From the NCBI RefSeq assembly GCF_032854445.1, contig NC_088306.1, positions 28,865,764 to 28,929,763 of the forward strand: a stretch of DNA of 64,000 nt, in the 5' to 3' direction. Below the pieces are notes generated by a model. That model was not told where the DNA came from. It did no database searches and saw nothing but the letters and a program-made list of their open reading frames with translations. The position numbers and the translations under genes were made by a program. Below, piece by piece: positions 12,060 through 23,212 of the stretch (position 1 is the stretch's first letter; each line of letters opens with the position of its first letter). This DNA comes from Liolophura sinensis. Its lineage: Eukaryota; Mollusca; Polyplacophora; Chitonida; Chitonidae.

Positions 12060-15000
12060 GCTGTATTTACAACTATTTCCCTACAATCTCTTTTACTATT
12101 TACTTAGAATCTTTTGTGCTTTTGACCTATAATCTGTCCTACTATTTTACTACCTCCCAATAATATTCTTCTTCTGTTTTTTACACACAATCTCTTCTGC
12201 TATTTATGTATAATCTCTTTTACTACTTACCTACAAACCATGCTACTGTTTACCTACAATCTCTTTTATTATTTCCCTATAATTTGTTCTGGTATTTGCC
12301 TACAATGTCTTTTGTTTTTACGTACAGTTTGTTTGAGTATTTACCTAAAATCTGTTCTGCTATTTACCTACAATATCTTCTATTATTTGCCTACAATCTC
12401 TTGTACAATCTACCCACAAACCGTTCTACTTTTTTTCGACGATCTGTTTTACTATTTACCTACAATCTCTTCTACTATTTACCCACAATCTGTTTTACTA
12501 TTTAACCACGATCTCTTCTAGTATCTACCCACAATCTTTTCCACTATTTACCCAGATTCTGTTCTATTATTTGCCTACAATCTGTTCTACTTTTGCCCAC
12601 AATCTGCTTTACTATTTAACCACGGTTTGTTCTTGTATCTACCCACAATCTTTTCCACTATTTACCTGCAATCTGTTATACTATTTACCTACAATCTGTT
12701 CTACTATTTGCCCACAATCTGCTTTACTATGTAACCACGATCTCTTCTAGTATCTACCCACAATCTTTTCCACGATTTACCTACAATCTGTTCCACTATT
12801 TACCTACAATCTGTTCCACTATTTACCTACAATCTGTTCCACTATTTACCTACAATCTGTTCTACTATTTACCTACAATCTGTTCTACTATTTGCCTACA
12901 ATCTGTTCTCCTATTTGCCCACAATCTGCTTTACTATTTAACCACGGTTTGTTCTAGTATCTACCCACAATCTTTTCCACTATTTACCCAGATTCTGTTC
13001 TATTACTTGCCTACAATCTGTTCTACTATTTGCCCACAATCTGTTTTACTATTTAACCACGATCTCTTCTAGTATCTACCCACAATCTGTTCCACTATTT
13101 ACCCAGATTCTGTTCTATTATTAGCCTAAAATCTGTTCTACTATTTGCCCACAATCTGCTTTACTATTTAACCACGGTTTGTTCTAGTATCTACCCACAA
13201 TCTTTTCCACTATTTACCTACAATCTGTTCCACTATTAACCTACAATCTGTTCCACTATTTACCTACAATCTGTTCCACTGTTTAACTACAATCTGTTCC
13301 ACTATTTACCTACAATCTGTTCTACTATTTACCTACAATCTGTTCTACTATTTGCCTACAATTTGTTTTAGTATTTAACCACGGTTTGTTCTAGTATCTA
13401 CCTATAACCTATTCCACTATTTACCCACCATCTGTTCTACTATTTACCTACGATCTCTTCAACTATTTACCTACGTTCCGTTCTTCTATTTACCTAAAAC
13501 ATCTTGTACAATTTACCTGTAATCTCTTTTACTAATTACCTACAATGTATTCTACTAATTACTTACAATTTGTTCTTCTAGTAACTTATAATTTCTTTTT
13601 CTCTATATCTACAATCTGTTCTGTTACTTACCTACAATCTGTTCTGCTAGTTACTTACAATCTGTTTTACTATTTCCCTACAATTTCTTCGGCTATTTAG
13701 CTACAATGTCTTCTGCTTTTAACGAACAGTTTGTTTGAGTATTTACGTAAAATCTGTTCTTCTATTTACATACAATATCTTCTAAAATTTACCTACAATC
13801 TCTTCTAAAAACTACCCACTAACTGTTCTACTATTTTTCTACAATCTTTCCTACTATTTGCCTACAATCTCTTCTACTGTTTAGCCACAGTCTATTTTAC
13901 TATTTAACCACGATCTCTTCTAGTATCTACCCACAGTCTTTTCCACTATTTACCCACAATCTGTTCTACTATTTACCTACAATCTGTTCTATTATTTGCC
14001 CACAATCTGTTTCACTATTCACCTACAATCTGTTCCACTATTTACCTGCAATCTGTTCTACTATTTATCTACAATCTGTTCTACTATTTACCTACAATCT
14101 GTTCTACTATTTGCCCACAATCTGCTTTACTATGTAACCACGGTTTGTTCTAGTATTTACCCACAATCTTTTCCACTATTTACCTACAATCTGTTCCACT
14201 ATTTACCTACAATCTGTTCTACTATTTGCCTAAAATTTGTTTTAGTATTTAACCACGGTTTGTTCTGGTATCTACCTATAATCTTTTCCACTATTTACCC
14301 ACAATCTGTTCTGCTATTTACCTACGATCTCTTCAACTATTTACCTACGTTCCGTTCTTCTATTTACCTAAAACATCTTGTACAATTTACCTGTAATCTC
14401 TTCTACTATTTCCCTACAGTCTGTTTTCCAATTTACCGACAATCTGCTCCTCTATTTACCTACAATCTCTTTTACATTTTACCTACAATGTTTTCTGCTA
14501 TTTCCTTAAAATCGGTGTTGCTATTTACCTACAATATATTCTAGTATTTACCTGAAATCCCTTCTACTAATTACCTACAATGTATTCTACTAATTACCTG
14601 CAATGTGTTCTTCTAGTAACTTACAATTTCTTTTTCTCTATATCTACAATCTGTTCTGTTGGTTATCTACAATCTCTTCTGCTAGTTACTTACAATCTGT
14701 TTTACTATTTCCCTACAATTTGTTCGGCTATTTCCCTACAATGTCTTCTGCTTTTAACGAACAGTTTGTTTGAGTATTTACGTAAAATCTGTTCTTCTAT
14801 GTACATACAATATCTTCTACTATTTGCCTACAATCTCTTCTACAAACTACCCACTAACTGTTCTACTATTTTTCTACGATTTTTTTACTATTTACCTACA
14901 ATTTCTACTACTGTTTAGCCATAATCTGTTTTACTATTTAACCACGATCTCTTCTAGTATCTACCCACAGTCTTTTCCACTATTTACCCACAATCTGTTC

Positions 15001-15260
15001 TACTATTTACCTACAATCTGTTCTATTATTTGCCCTCAATCTGTTTCACTATTTAACCACGGTCTGTTCTTGTATCAACCTACAATCTTTTCCACTATTT
15101 ATCCACAATCTGTTCTACTATTTACCTACAATCTTTTCCAATATTTACCCACAATCTATTCTACTATTTGCCTACAATGTTTTTAACTCTTTACTTACAA
15201 TCTGTTCTACAATTTACCTACGATCTATTTAACTATTTACCTACGTTCTGTTCTTTTATT
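12060..15260 (+). repeat. Long uninterrupted 23-bp minisatellite array
   Basis: About 3.2 kb of 23-bp units, cleanest near 12,781-12,900 and 13,200-13,360. Variant units ('tatttaaccacgatctcttc', 'agtatctacccacaatcttt') recur in higher-order blocks, for example around 12,500, 12,720, 13,030, 13,900 and 14,930. Apparent proteins of 100-180 residues, such as the one at 13996-14544, are 23-residue periodic translations of the repeat and are not genes. Confidence 0.9.
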
Positions 15261-15709
15261 TACCTCAGGAATCTGTCTTGACAGGTATAAAGTTTATTAT
15301 ATTTCCTGTTAAAACTAGATAAAAAGATCACCAAAGAGTTTTTGAGGAGTGAAGTGCAAATCAGAGTTCTTTTCACAGTATTCTGTAGGATTGTTTTTTG
15401 ACATTTAAAGTTTGTCTGATAAATATTTGACGTGTAGAAGCGTTTTTTCCCCCAGGAAAACATGTTAACTGCTACGGCTGTATTTACAACTATTTACCTA
15501 GAATCTCTTTTAATATTTACCTAGAATCTCTTCTACTATTTACCTACAATCTTTTCTGCTATTTACCTTGACTCTTTTCTAATATTTACCAACAATCTGT
15601 TCTGCTATTTACCTGCAATCTCTTCTAATATTTACCTATATTTTCTTCTACTATTTACATATTTTACTAAATACCTACAATCTGTTCTACTATTTACCCA
15701 CACACTGTT

Positions 15710-15909
15710 NNNNNNNNNNNNNNNNNNNNNNNNNNNNNNNNNNNNNNNNNNNNNNNNNNNNNNNNNNNNNNNNNNNNNNNNNNNNNNNNNNNNNNNNNNN
15801 NNNNNNNNNNNNNNNNNNNNNNNNNNNNNNNNNNNNNNNNNNNNNNNNNNNNNNNNNNNNNNNNNNNNNNNNNNNNNNNNNNNNNNNNNNNNNNNNNNNN
15901 NNNNNNNNN
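15710..15909. other. Assembly gap (200 N)
   Basis: Exactly 200 undetermined bases separate the 23-bp satellite from the peptide-gene segment. The round number suggests a scaffold gap of unknown true size. The base to its right begins inside the 3' end of the R repeat seen complete at 53,520-53,760, so part of R is probably in the gap. Confidence 0.95.
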
Positions 15910-16744
15910 TAAATCGTATATCAATGCTAGAATATGTTGTAGATAACAAAAAATTGATCTCAGTTGCACTTTGATTGCAAATGTCCATATATCCAGTTAA
16001 TGGCAATCCGGTTTAACACGATGAACATAAGGACCTTAGCTCTTAGCGCCAGATATTTTGGACGCTCTGTCCATATTACTTACAAGACACCTATTAAAGC
16101 ATGTGATCGAATAACCTTGGCACACTAGTTTTTGCAGTGATACTTGTGACGTTGATTGAAATTGTCACACAACAAACAGGATCTAACGAATGTTTCAAGG
16201 CGAGATATGTACATGCCTTATGCTGGTCCTTCGTTTATTGCTGTCCGAGTCATGGATAATTTTCGATGTCAACAATATAACTATGATATAGGTTGGCATT
16301 AAACTATCCGTCTTTCCCTAAAATATTGCGAGACAGAAATCCGTTTGGCCTTGGCCCATTGTAAGATCTCGAGAGTTTATGGTTTCTTTTATTCAGTGAA
16401 GGTGGGTAAATATCTTTCACAGCCCTTGCTATATATGTATTGTTTAAAGCTAACAGATCATCAATAACCGATTAGTCAATGAGAAAGATCGATTTGCTGA
16501 GAATTACTCCTGCATACAGTCGTATTCATGTGAGAACAGGTTGTAAGTTGTCCAAAATATGTACACACAAAGGGCTTTTATTGCCTTTATCTATATTATG
16601 CATAAAACATAGTGTTATTTGTAAGGAGCCATAAGTGAGAAGGTCTTCCAGCAACCTGCAAATGGTCGTGGGGTTTCTCCTTTCCTCATAAAAAATGGGA
16701 AATATTCTTGAGTACGGAGTAAAACACCAATCGAATAAATTTGT

Positions 16745-16890
16745 AAGGATGCCCTCACATCTAGCTTAGAGGTATGGCGTCACATCTATGTGGAAAACAT
16801 GGCTTCACATCTAGTTTGAAAAGATGGCTCCACATCTAGTTTGAAAACAGTCACTATACATCATATGTAAGCCTGGCTTCACATCGACGA
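16745..16890 (+). repeat. Short tandem repeat downstream of the peptide gene
   Basis: Five or so imperfect ~27-bp units around 'ggcttcacatctagtttgaa'. The equivalent array at 54,575-54,735 has more units. It lies a few hundred bases past the 3' end of the minus-strand gene. A SINE tail fragment (16,640-16,740, plus) precedes it. Confidence 0.7.
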
Positions 16891-16987
16891 TGTGAACGAG
16901 GGAAAAGCACGTTACAACGTGAAATGCCCTTTAACAAAACACTAAATGCATAACAAAGTCGGTATATACACTTTTCTAGCTCGAGAT

Positions 16988-16993
16988 TTTATT
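16988..16993 (-). terminator. Polyadenylation signal AATAAA of the first peptide gene
   Basis: AATAAA on the minus strand, about 140 nt after the stop codon of the gene ending at 17131. The same hexamer sits at 54,830-54,835 behind the second intact gene. Confidence 0.6.
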
Positions 16994-17130
16994 TTTGAAA
17001 TTTCACTAGATTGAAAGGCAATACACACAAGGATTTTTACTGTCTTATTCACAACAACGCTTTCTGTAAGCACGTTATGTTAGTGCAATGGCTTCAATTT
17101 ACTGCCCAGAGCCTTGGTTGTAGATTTGTC

Positions 17131-18943
17131 TCAATGGTACGTTGGGTACGAGTACGTGGGTGTACTTGGGACATACCTTTTCTCCGTTTTGATCTTATAT
17201 CTACAGCAGTACTTTGCACAAATTTTGTGTTTAACAATTTTACATTTTGGCTTGTATCCATATCCATGTCCATATGACCGCTTGTCCCTGTTGTTCGCCC
17301 CTGAAAATTGACCAAAGCATTGGATTAGAAAATGTCGGTTCCATTTTTACATCACTGAAATATATCTGAAACTACTACTATATATACTAAAACTAGAGAG
17401 ATGAAGGCAATGTGATAGCTGCAAATGGTCCACACATACGTGACCGATGTAATACAACCTCTCTTGGGTTTACCTGCATGAGAGTTAATCATGTACTTAC
17501 TAACTTTTAAATAGTAACAACTTATACCCTATCTCACACCATAGTTTTTTTTACCATGTTTTAAACGTCAATAGTTAAGAATATCTCAAATGGCGAGTCA
17601 TTTAGCATTTGGAGTATTTCAGACCAGGAGGAGTCGTGCCCTCAGTTGTATCTCTTAGTGTACATATATATATCTATGTTATTTTAAGCCTAATATTCGC
17701 ACAGAGGTTGGTCAGAATCCAGTTTGTGACGAAAGTAGGACACAAAACCGATTGAAGGTCGTTAAAAATCTCCCAGAAAGAGAGAGACAGGAAAAGAAAC
17801 AAAAAGAAAAAATAGACCAATCTTACCGCCAATAAATCTGTAAGCTATTCGTTTGCTTATTTATTTGATTGGTGTTGGACGCCGTGCAACAATTAAAAAA
17901 CAATTAGTAAATGAATAAATTGGAATTTCATACGATCCTAAAAATACAGAAGCCGAGCCAAAAATTGCATGAATAGAACCACAAATGAAACCATTTTACC
18001 AACACCAGATAACATGTTCAGGTGTTTCTTTTGCTAGCATGGTTTACACGCAAATCTTCACGCGCAAGGTTAGCAGGAGCTAATTTTAACTTTACAAAAT
18101 AAGTCGACGTGCCGAGAATTTGCAATCTTGCTCTTCCTGAAGTAAAAAGCTAAGGTTAATAGATCGGGTTTACAAATTTTGACTGATGGGTCGAATGACG
18201 GACCGACCCCATGTTCATCTCCTCTTTCTACAGACAGACATGCAGGAAGACAGACAGATGTATAGGGAACAGAAAGGAAAAATGAAGGGAAAATGCGAGT
18301 CTTACCTTCCACGGCTCCATCACTAAGCGCTAGTTCACCTTCCTCGTCAATAGTTTGCTGCATGTCAGTGTCTTCTGCCTGTATAACATGAAAAAGAAGT
18401 TCTTGAAATGAGGAGATCTCATTCAGATGGTAGCTTCCTTGTCTGAAGCTTACTCCCGCCAGCTCTGGTGTCTGTAGGCCTGCTCCCTCCATTCTTAGTG
18501 GCAACTGGAGAAGTGTTTCGATAAATGAGCCGTTTCATCGGTTGGTTCTGTGACTGAAAGCACCAAATAATGTGCAATGGAATGCGCAGACAAAGGAAAT
18601 TATGAGGACAGCCTGGCGACGCCTCTTTGTGTTTTTGCTTGAAAGATACACGACATTAAGGTTACACCATTCCCGCGTAAAGCTCTCCTTCACCCACAAG
18701 GGAGTGGAAGACGGTACGCTTTAGTTGAGAAATAACTAAATGCGTGTATTTAACATGTAAAATTAACGAATGATTTATAAACACCAGCGGGATTTGAAGA
18801 CACAGATAACTCTAACAAGCCTACTATAATTGCTCAATTATAAACTTGTCAAAACCTGAAAACCAACTTACCATTGTCATTGCCATCAACATGACAAGCC
18901 CGAGAAGGCCAAACATCAGTAGTAAAGTCGGTTTTCCAGCCAT
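17131..18943 (-). CDS. Secreted cationic Cys/Lys/Tyr peptide precursor, gene P1 (intact, 104 aa)
   Basis: Three coding exons reconstructed from splice signals: 18943-18872 (72 nt), 18378-18306 (73 nt) and 17300-17131 (170 nt, to TGA), total 105 codons including stop. Exon A begins MAGKPTLL and is a hydrophobic signal peptide; its donor is 'gtaagt'. Exon B follows 'cttctttttcatgttatacag'; it encodes 24 residues with nine Asp/Glu and no Lys/Arg, and has donor 'gtaaga'. Exon C follows 'caattttcag' and carries a dibasic site (NNRDKR), then a 48-residue mature region. That region has a Gly/His/Tyr start, 11 Lys/Arg, about nine Tyr and the cysteine pattern C-x7-C-x3-C-C. A second KR lies near the C-terminus. 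An acidic pro-region before a basic mature peptide is typical of antimicrobial, neuropeptide or venom-type precursors; I do not recognise the family. A paralogue at 54969-56906 keeps every exon. Confidence 0.82.
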
Positions 18944-18953
18944 GATGGAAGTT
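18872..18953 (-). other. Signal-peptide exon of P1 with 5' UTR boundary
   Basis: The exon opens after the acceptor 'gatctttcttgttgtag', has 10 nt of 5' UTR (aacttccatc) and then ATG at 18943. It ends in phase 0 at 18872 before 'gtaagttgg'. Acceptor, 10-nt leader and ATG are also kept in the other copies near 56,916, 50,9xx and 42,911, which supports the start choice. Confidence 0.75.
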
Positions 18954-19243
18954 CTACAACAAGAAAGATCAACATAAGCTTTGCTTCCATAGCGGATGCT
19001 TCCTATACCGAATGCTTCCTATAGCGAATGGTATGAAGTGTTAACATAGTTAATGTTTTGACTCATACAATAGCGTCATTTATGCTTCCACGACACCTGA
19101 GTGGCCCTAAATATATCACGGGTCTATGGCATGTAACTAACGAACTCTCCCCTCATTTAGCCCACTTAGTTATTGACTACTAATGACTCCTCGTTGTCAT
19201 GTGACTGAAAAATTGTTAAGTGCGACGTAAAGCCCTAAGTATA

Positions 19244-19509
19244 TTTATTTATTTGATTGGTGTTTTAACGCCGTGGTCAAGAATATTTCACTTATACGAC
19301 GTCGGCCAGCATTAGTGGTGGGAGGAAACCAGGCACAGCCCGGGAGAAACCCACGACCATACGTAGGTTGCTGCAAGACCTTCCCACGTACGGCCGGAGA
19401 AGAAGCCAGCATGAGCTGGACTTGAACTCACAGCGACCGCATTGGTGAGAGGACTCCTGGGTCATTACGCTGCGCTAGCGCGCTAACCGACTGAGCCACG
19501 GAGTCCCCG
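19244..19509 (-). mobile_element. Full-length tRNA-derived SINE with 11-bp target-site duplication
   Basis: Minus-strand element with an A-box-like head (GGCTCAGTCGGTTAGCGCG), B-box GAGTTCAAGTCC, the conserved body and a tail made of TTTATT units. It is flanked by 'ccctaagtata' on both sides (19233-19243 and 19510-19520). It lies in the 5' UTR intron of P1. The copy in the second segment (57,205-57,418) has an internal deletion. Confidence 0.88.
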
Positions 19510-19525
19510 CCCTAAGTATACATAT

Positions 19526-19587
19526 GTGACATACATACATACATACATACATACATACATACATACATACATACATACATACATACA

Positions 19588-19642
<55 letters not shown>

Positions 19643-19707
19643 CATACATACATACATACATACATACATACATACATACATACATACATACATACATACA
19701 TACATAC
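19526..19707. repeat. (TACA)n microsatellite
   Basis: About 180 bp of nearly perfect TACA units. Its counterpart at 57,437-57,467 has only about 30 bp, so it has expanded or contracted since the segmental duplication. Confidence 0.97.
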
Positions 19708-19761
19708 GAAGGAGCCTTCGAGTTGCGAGGCCTCTAACATTTACAATGTGCTTGTACTCAC

Positions 19762-19816
19762 CCAGTCAATCTTCAGAGACAGTGGTCAGATTCTTCCAGG
19801 CAGTCTAGTCGATATG
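19762..19816 (-). other. Non-coding first exon of P1
   Basis: The donor 'gactgg|gtgagt' ends this exon at 19762. The start is estimated about 30 nt downstream of the TATA box. The intron to the signal-peptide exon is about 808 bp and contains a SINE and a TACA microsatellite. The equivalent donor in the second gene is 'gactag|gtgagt' at 57521. Confidence 0.6.
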
Positions 19817-19836
19817 CCGTTGACAACCTGTTGACG

Positions 19837-19846
19837 CCTTTTTATA
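19837..19846 (-). promoter_or_regulatory. TATA box of P1
   Basis: TATAAAAAGG on the minus strand, followed about 80 nt later by a 5' splice site. A CCAAT/ATTGG box (19913-19917) lies about 67 bp upstream. The same TATA-to-CCAAT spacing occurs at 57594-57603 and 57670-57674 in the second gene, and a TATA-like TATAAAAAAAC persists at 51778-51788 beside the pseudogene. Confidence 0.7.
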
Positions 19847-20529
19847 CTCTTTTACAATTTCCTTGTCTTTTGTTTCATACCTGGTGTTAAGTCTGAAAAA
19901 ATGTATTTTAATCCAATCAGTGTCTGGCTTGGTATCACAGCTTTCCCTCCGGCTAAGTTATGAGCGTATAACAGCCTTTTGCGTGACATTTTATTCCCTG
20001 ATTTTTTTTTACGCCAGACGCTTCCATTTAAGCTGACCTGATTGCCCCATTAAATTACAAATAGATCTAGAATGATTTTTATGCAAGTGTTCTTAAAAAA
20101 CAAATTGCTCGCTAGAGGGCGTTTTGAATGATGAGCTGTGGTTTGTAAGATACTTGGAAACTGTGGGGCTTTCTCCACCCCAACGATCGTGCTTTATTTT
20201 TCCCTCACGGTTCCGCATTTGCTGACCTGAAAATGGCGTGCACCTCAAGTACCCTACTAACAAATGGCTGACAGCTTTGCACATGGACATTTTTCCTCAT
20301 TTCTGTTTGAGGAAAAGATCCAAGAGTTTTTCATTTAACTACATGTCAGTAGATTTGTACAAACATTTAATGTCAGATATATCCTATATGTAAAATTTAT
20401 ACTTTAAACTAAAAATTTAATCACTAAACGTTAAATCAGCGTTGAAAGTAAAAATATTTAGCCCTAAGTGTAAAAAGCACCTTTATAATAAAAAGTAAAA
20501 TGAATTTGCAAACTTTTTAAAACTGTTCC

Positions 20530-20815
20530 TGGGGACAGCGTTGGGTAGCGGGCCAGCGCAGAGTAATGACCCAGGAGCCTCTCAACAGTGCGGTCGCTGA
20601 GTCCATATCATGCTGCCTTCTTCTCCGGCCGTGCGTGGGAAGGTCTGGAAACAACCTGCGGATGGTCCTGGGTTCCCCCGAGCTCTGCCCAGTTTCCTCC
20701 CACAATAATGCTTGCCGGTGTCGTATAAGTGAAATATTCTTGATTACGGCATGAAACACCAATCAAACAAATAAATAAATAAATAAATATAAATAAATAA
20801 AAAAATAAACAAATA
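20530..20815 (+). mobile_element. tRNA-derived SINE
   Basis: Plus-strand copy from 'gtagcgggccagcgcagagt' through 'cacaataatgcttgccggtg' to a long AAATA tail. It is shared with 58,403-58,650, so its insertion predates the ~10 kb duplication. Confidence 0.85.
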
Positions 20816-21690
20816 AAACTGTTCTCTTTATGTGACAAACAAACGCGGCAGAAAAAAACACGTAATTGTTTTGTGTTTGTCAATATGTGTTCCCCTTTAA
20901 AGTCGGTAAAAACAAAATCATGGCCAGGGGTCAAATTCACAAAGAACCCTTAATGCAAAGAACATGTAACTGTGACAGTCGTGAAAAAGCAATGTTACGG
21001 TGTAGGTTGTCTTAGTATTTACTGGGAAGTAACCCTAAACGTGATTTGTGGAAGACTGGCATTTCTGTCAAGAAAAAATGGAGAGAATATTACTGTTCAT
21101 GCACTTCAGAATCATAAAAATGTTGCTCTGCCGCAGTCTTGAAAAGTTCCAGTGTTTTATTGGGGTTTCTTTATATTTTATTTACTTTATACACTTAGAG
21201 TAAATGTTATTTCCGTACATTTGCAGTTAAAGTTTACGTTGGCGTTAAAATGTCATTGTACACATAAAGTTACAGTTTCTGTAGCGTTAATTTAACGTTT
21301 AGTGTGAAGACTTCGTGTCTGTGTACATTAAAGGTTCGTTTTACATCCTGCCTCATTTAACGGATGTTATACCATAATATCATAGAATAAATAAAATCCC
21401 ATCAACAAGATATTATTTTTTTCTCGAAGTCCCCACGACTATACACCATATAGCCTGTAAATTGCTTGCGCAAGAAAGCGACCTGTTACCAAACCCCTCA
21501 CACAAGCTCAGATTCCGGATACAGTTTTTTTTTATATATGCACGTGTGACTGATTTACAAGAAATATATTCATTTGAGCTCAATATTTTACACAGAATAT
21601 GTTTAGTTGAGTTTGTTGAAGAAAAAACACATACTTTCTAAGGATCTCAGGATCAGACAAAGGGATTACCTCTGCCAGGAACGATTGAGT

Positions 21691-22245
21691 CCACGGGGTA
21701 ACTTGGTCATGGGCGATTGTTCAGGTCAATGCCACGTGCACATTCCACGGGGTAACTTGGTCATGGGCGATTGTTCAGGTCAATGCCACGTGCACATTCC
21801 ACGGGGTAACTTGGTCAGGGGCGATTGTTCACATCAATGCCACGTGCACAGTCCATGGAGTAACTTGGTCAGGGACGATTGTTCAGGTCAACGCCATGTG
21901 CACAGTCCACGGCGTAACTTGGTCAGGGGCGATTGTTCATGTCAAAACCTCGTGCACAGTCCACGGGGTAACTTGGTCAGGGACGATTGTTCACATCAAT
22001 GCCACGTGCACAGTTCACGGGGTAACTTGGTCAGGGGCGATTGTTCAGATCAATGCCATGTCCACAGTACACGGGGTAACTTGGTCATGGACGAGTGTTC
22101 AGGTCAACACCATATGCACAGTCCACGGGGTAACTTGGTCATGGACGAGTGTTCAGGTCAACACCACGTGCACTGTCTACGGGGTAACTTTGTCAGGGGC
22201 GATTGTTCAGGTCAATGCCACGTGCACAGTCCACGGGAATTGCTT
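21691..22245 (+). repeat. 54-bp tandem repeat, 10 units, with E-boxes
   Basis: Units start every 54 bp from 21691 to 22231 at 'ccacggggtaacttggtca'. Each has a 'caatgccacgtgcacagt' segment; six of the ten hold the E-box CACGTG and the others hold variants such as CATGTG. Since 54 is divisible by three, plus frames stay open, giving an apparent 18-residue repeat protein with Cys and His, but no ATG precedes it and I see no splice signals around it. The second segment has five full units (59545-59814). Confidence 0.9.
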
Positions 22246-22249
22246 AGAT

Positions 22250-22900
22250 AGATATTTGGTAAACACTAATCATTTAATTCTTTATTGCGTTTCTTGTGTA
22301 TTAATGTATGGTTTCTCTAACCGTTTGTAAATATAACAAAACTCATTTCACTGAACTTTTAATTTCTTTGAGTTCAACAATAGCACATATTACCAAGCTC
22401 TGAGAACGTGAAGATTTAGTAATGGCATCACTCCTTCTCTTGCTGGCACATTACTTGGTTATTTGAAAAAATCAAACTATATACATTCATATACCCTATT
22501 CCTTTCTTCCATTCAGCATTTACACGTAATCTGTATTAATATATGCTGTCATGTATTGCCATGTATCATCATGTGTTGTTACGTTTTGTCATGCTACTCG
22601 AATTGCACGAGCTACGTCCATGGAGTAAATAGCACCAGTGTTATATTTTCATGATGCCATCGATGAGTTGAGTGCGGTTTAAGTGTTTCGCAGCACACAA
22701 CCTCATGCTGCATGAATCCTGCAGCCTGTATCAGGTGATCGGTATAGCTCATACTGTGGTTTGCAAATTACGTTTTCCTTGGATATTTATGCTTTTCGCC
22801 AAAAAATCTATACTTACGATAGAATAATTTTTCATGAATAAGGTGGTTTGATTTTCTTTTTTATGTCACATTTCAACTGATAAAACCGAGAAATATTACT
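22250..22900. other. Intergenic DNA without recognised genes
   Basis: AT-rich and conserved in the second segment (59,825-60,480). There is a short run of imperfect 'catgtattgc'-like repeats at 22,545-22,600. Nothing convincing is coding. Confidence 0.6.
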
Positions 22901-23020
22901 CAGGGGTGCATTAGGACTAAATTTCGCTCAGTTCGTGAGAATAGGACAGGCGGCGCTACCTGGGGTGCTTATACTTATGGGGAAATACCGGTGTCCTCAG
23001 ACAGGACATAATATTTAGGA

Positions 23021-23152
23021 CCAATGACGTAACAATAACGACGAATAACGTCATACGATTGGTTAAGCTAGGTTGGCATAATCGTAAGCGCCTTCCATTT
23101 GCCAAGCGTGGCGTCACACAAAAATAACAATGACGCCACTCGTTACGTCATG
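23021..23152. promoter_or_regulatory. Palindromic CRE/CCAAT motif cluster
   Basis: Five CRE-like sites in about 130 bp. CCAATGACGTAA and its inverted partner (AACGTCATACGATTGG) face each other. GTGGCGTCA at 23108-23116 pairs with TGACGCCAC at 23131-23139 as a perfect inverted repeat, and TTACGTCAT follows at 23143-23151. The whole cluster is preserved at 60600-60731. It ends in a SINE-type tail (23,178-23,212), so it may partly be mobile-element DNA. Confidence 0.5.
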
Positions 23153-23177
23153 TAGGCCGTCCACTAGTTGTTTAGTA

Positions 23178-23212
23178 CGACGTTAAACCCCAAGCACTCA
23201 CCCACTCACTAG
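23178..23212 (+). mobile_element. 3' tail of the second tRNA-derived SINE family
   Basis: 'acgacgttaaaccccaagca' followed by 'ctcacccactcac', the usual end of this molluscan SINE family. Only the tail is clear. Confidence 0.6.

Larger units (their letters stand above)
1..15709 (+). repeat. Compound satellite region: 23-bp minisatellite with 1.2-1.6 kb higher-order units
   Basis: The background is a degenerate 23-bp tandem repeat, consensus close to TTCTACTATTTACCTACAAT plus CTG. The 23-bp step is exact around 12,781-12,900. It is clearest at 1-260, 1,381-1,860, 4,020-5,085, 5,790-6,215, 7,280-7,750, 8,860-9,915, 10,620-11,030 and 12,060-15,260. Between these blocks lies a recurring non-satellite module. 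Its A block (begins near 261, 1858, 3090, 5341, 6216, 7749 and 10171) carries a conserved 'gttttgacagtgctcttgc' stretch. Its B block contains 'tgttttatggtaaggcc'-like sequence, then a mini-exon, and a C block ends at 'aactgctatggctgtattta'. The consensus has no stop in any plus frame, so long hydrophobic open frames with a 23-residue period arise automatically. I regard it as intronic or heterochromatin-like DNA around the mini-exons. Confidence 0.9.

Noticed and set aside
19475-19834. Frames of repeated MYVC or YIHT
   Set aside because: Pure translation of the TACA microsatellite.
21607-22251. 214-codon Cys/His-rich repeat protein
   Set aside because: No ATG start, 54-bp unit divisible by three keeps more than one frame open, unit number differs between the two segments, and no splice signals were found.
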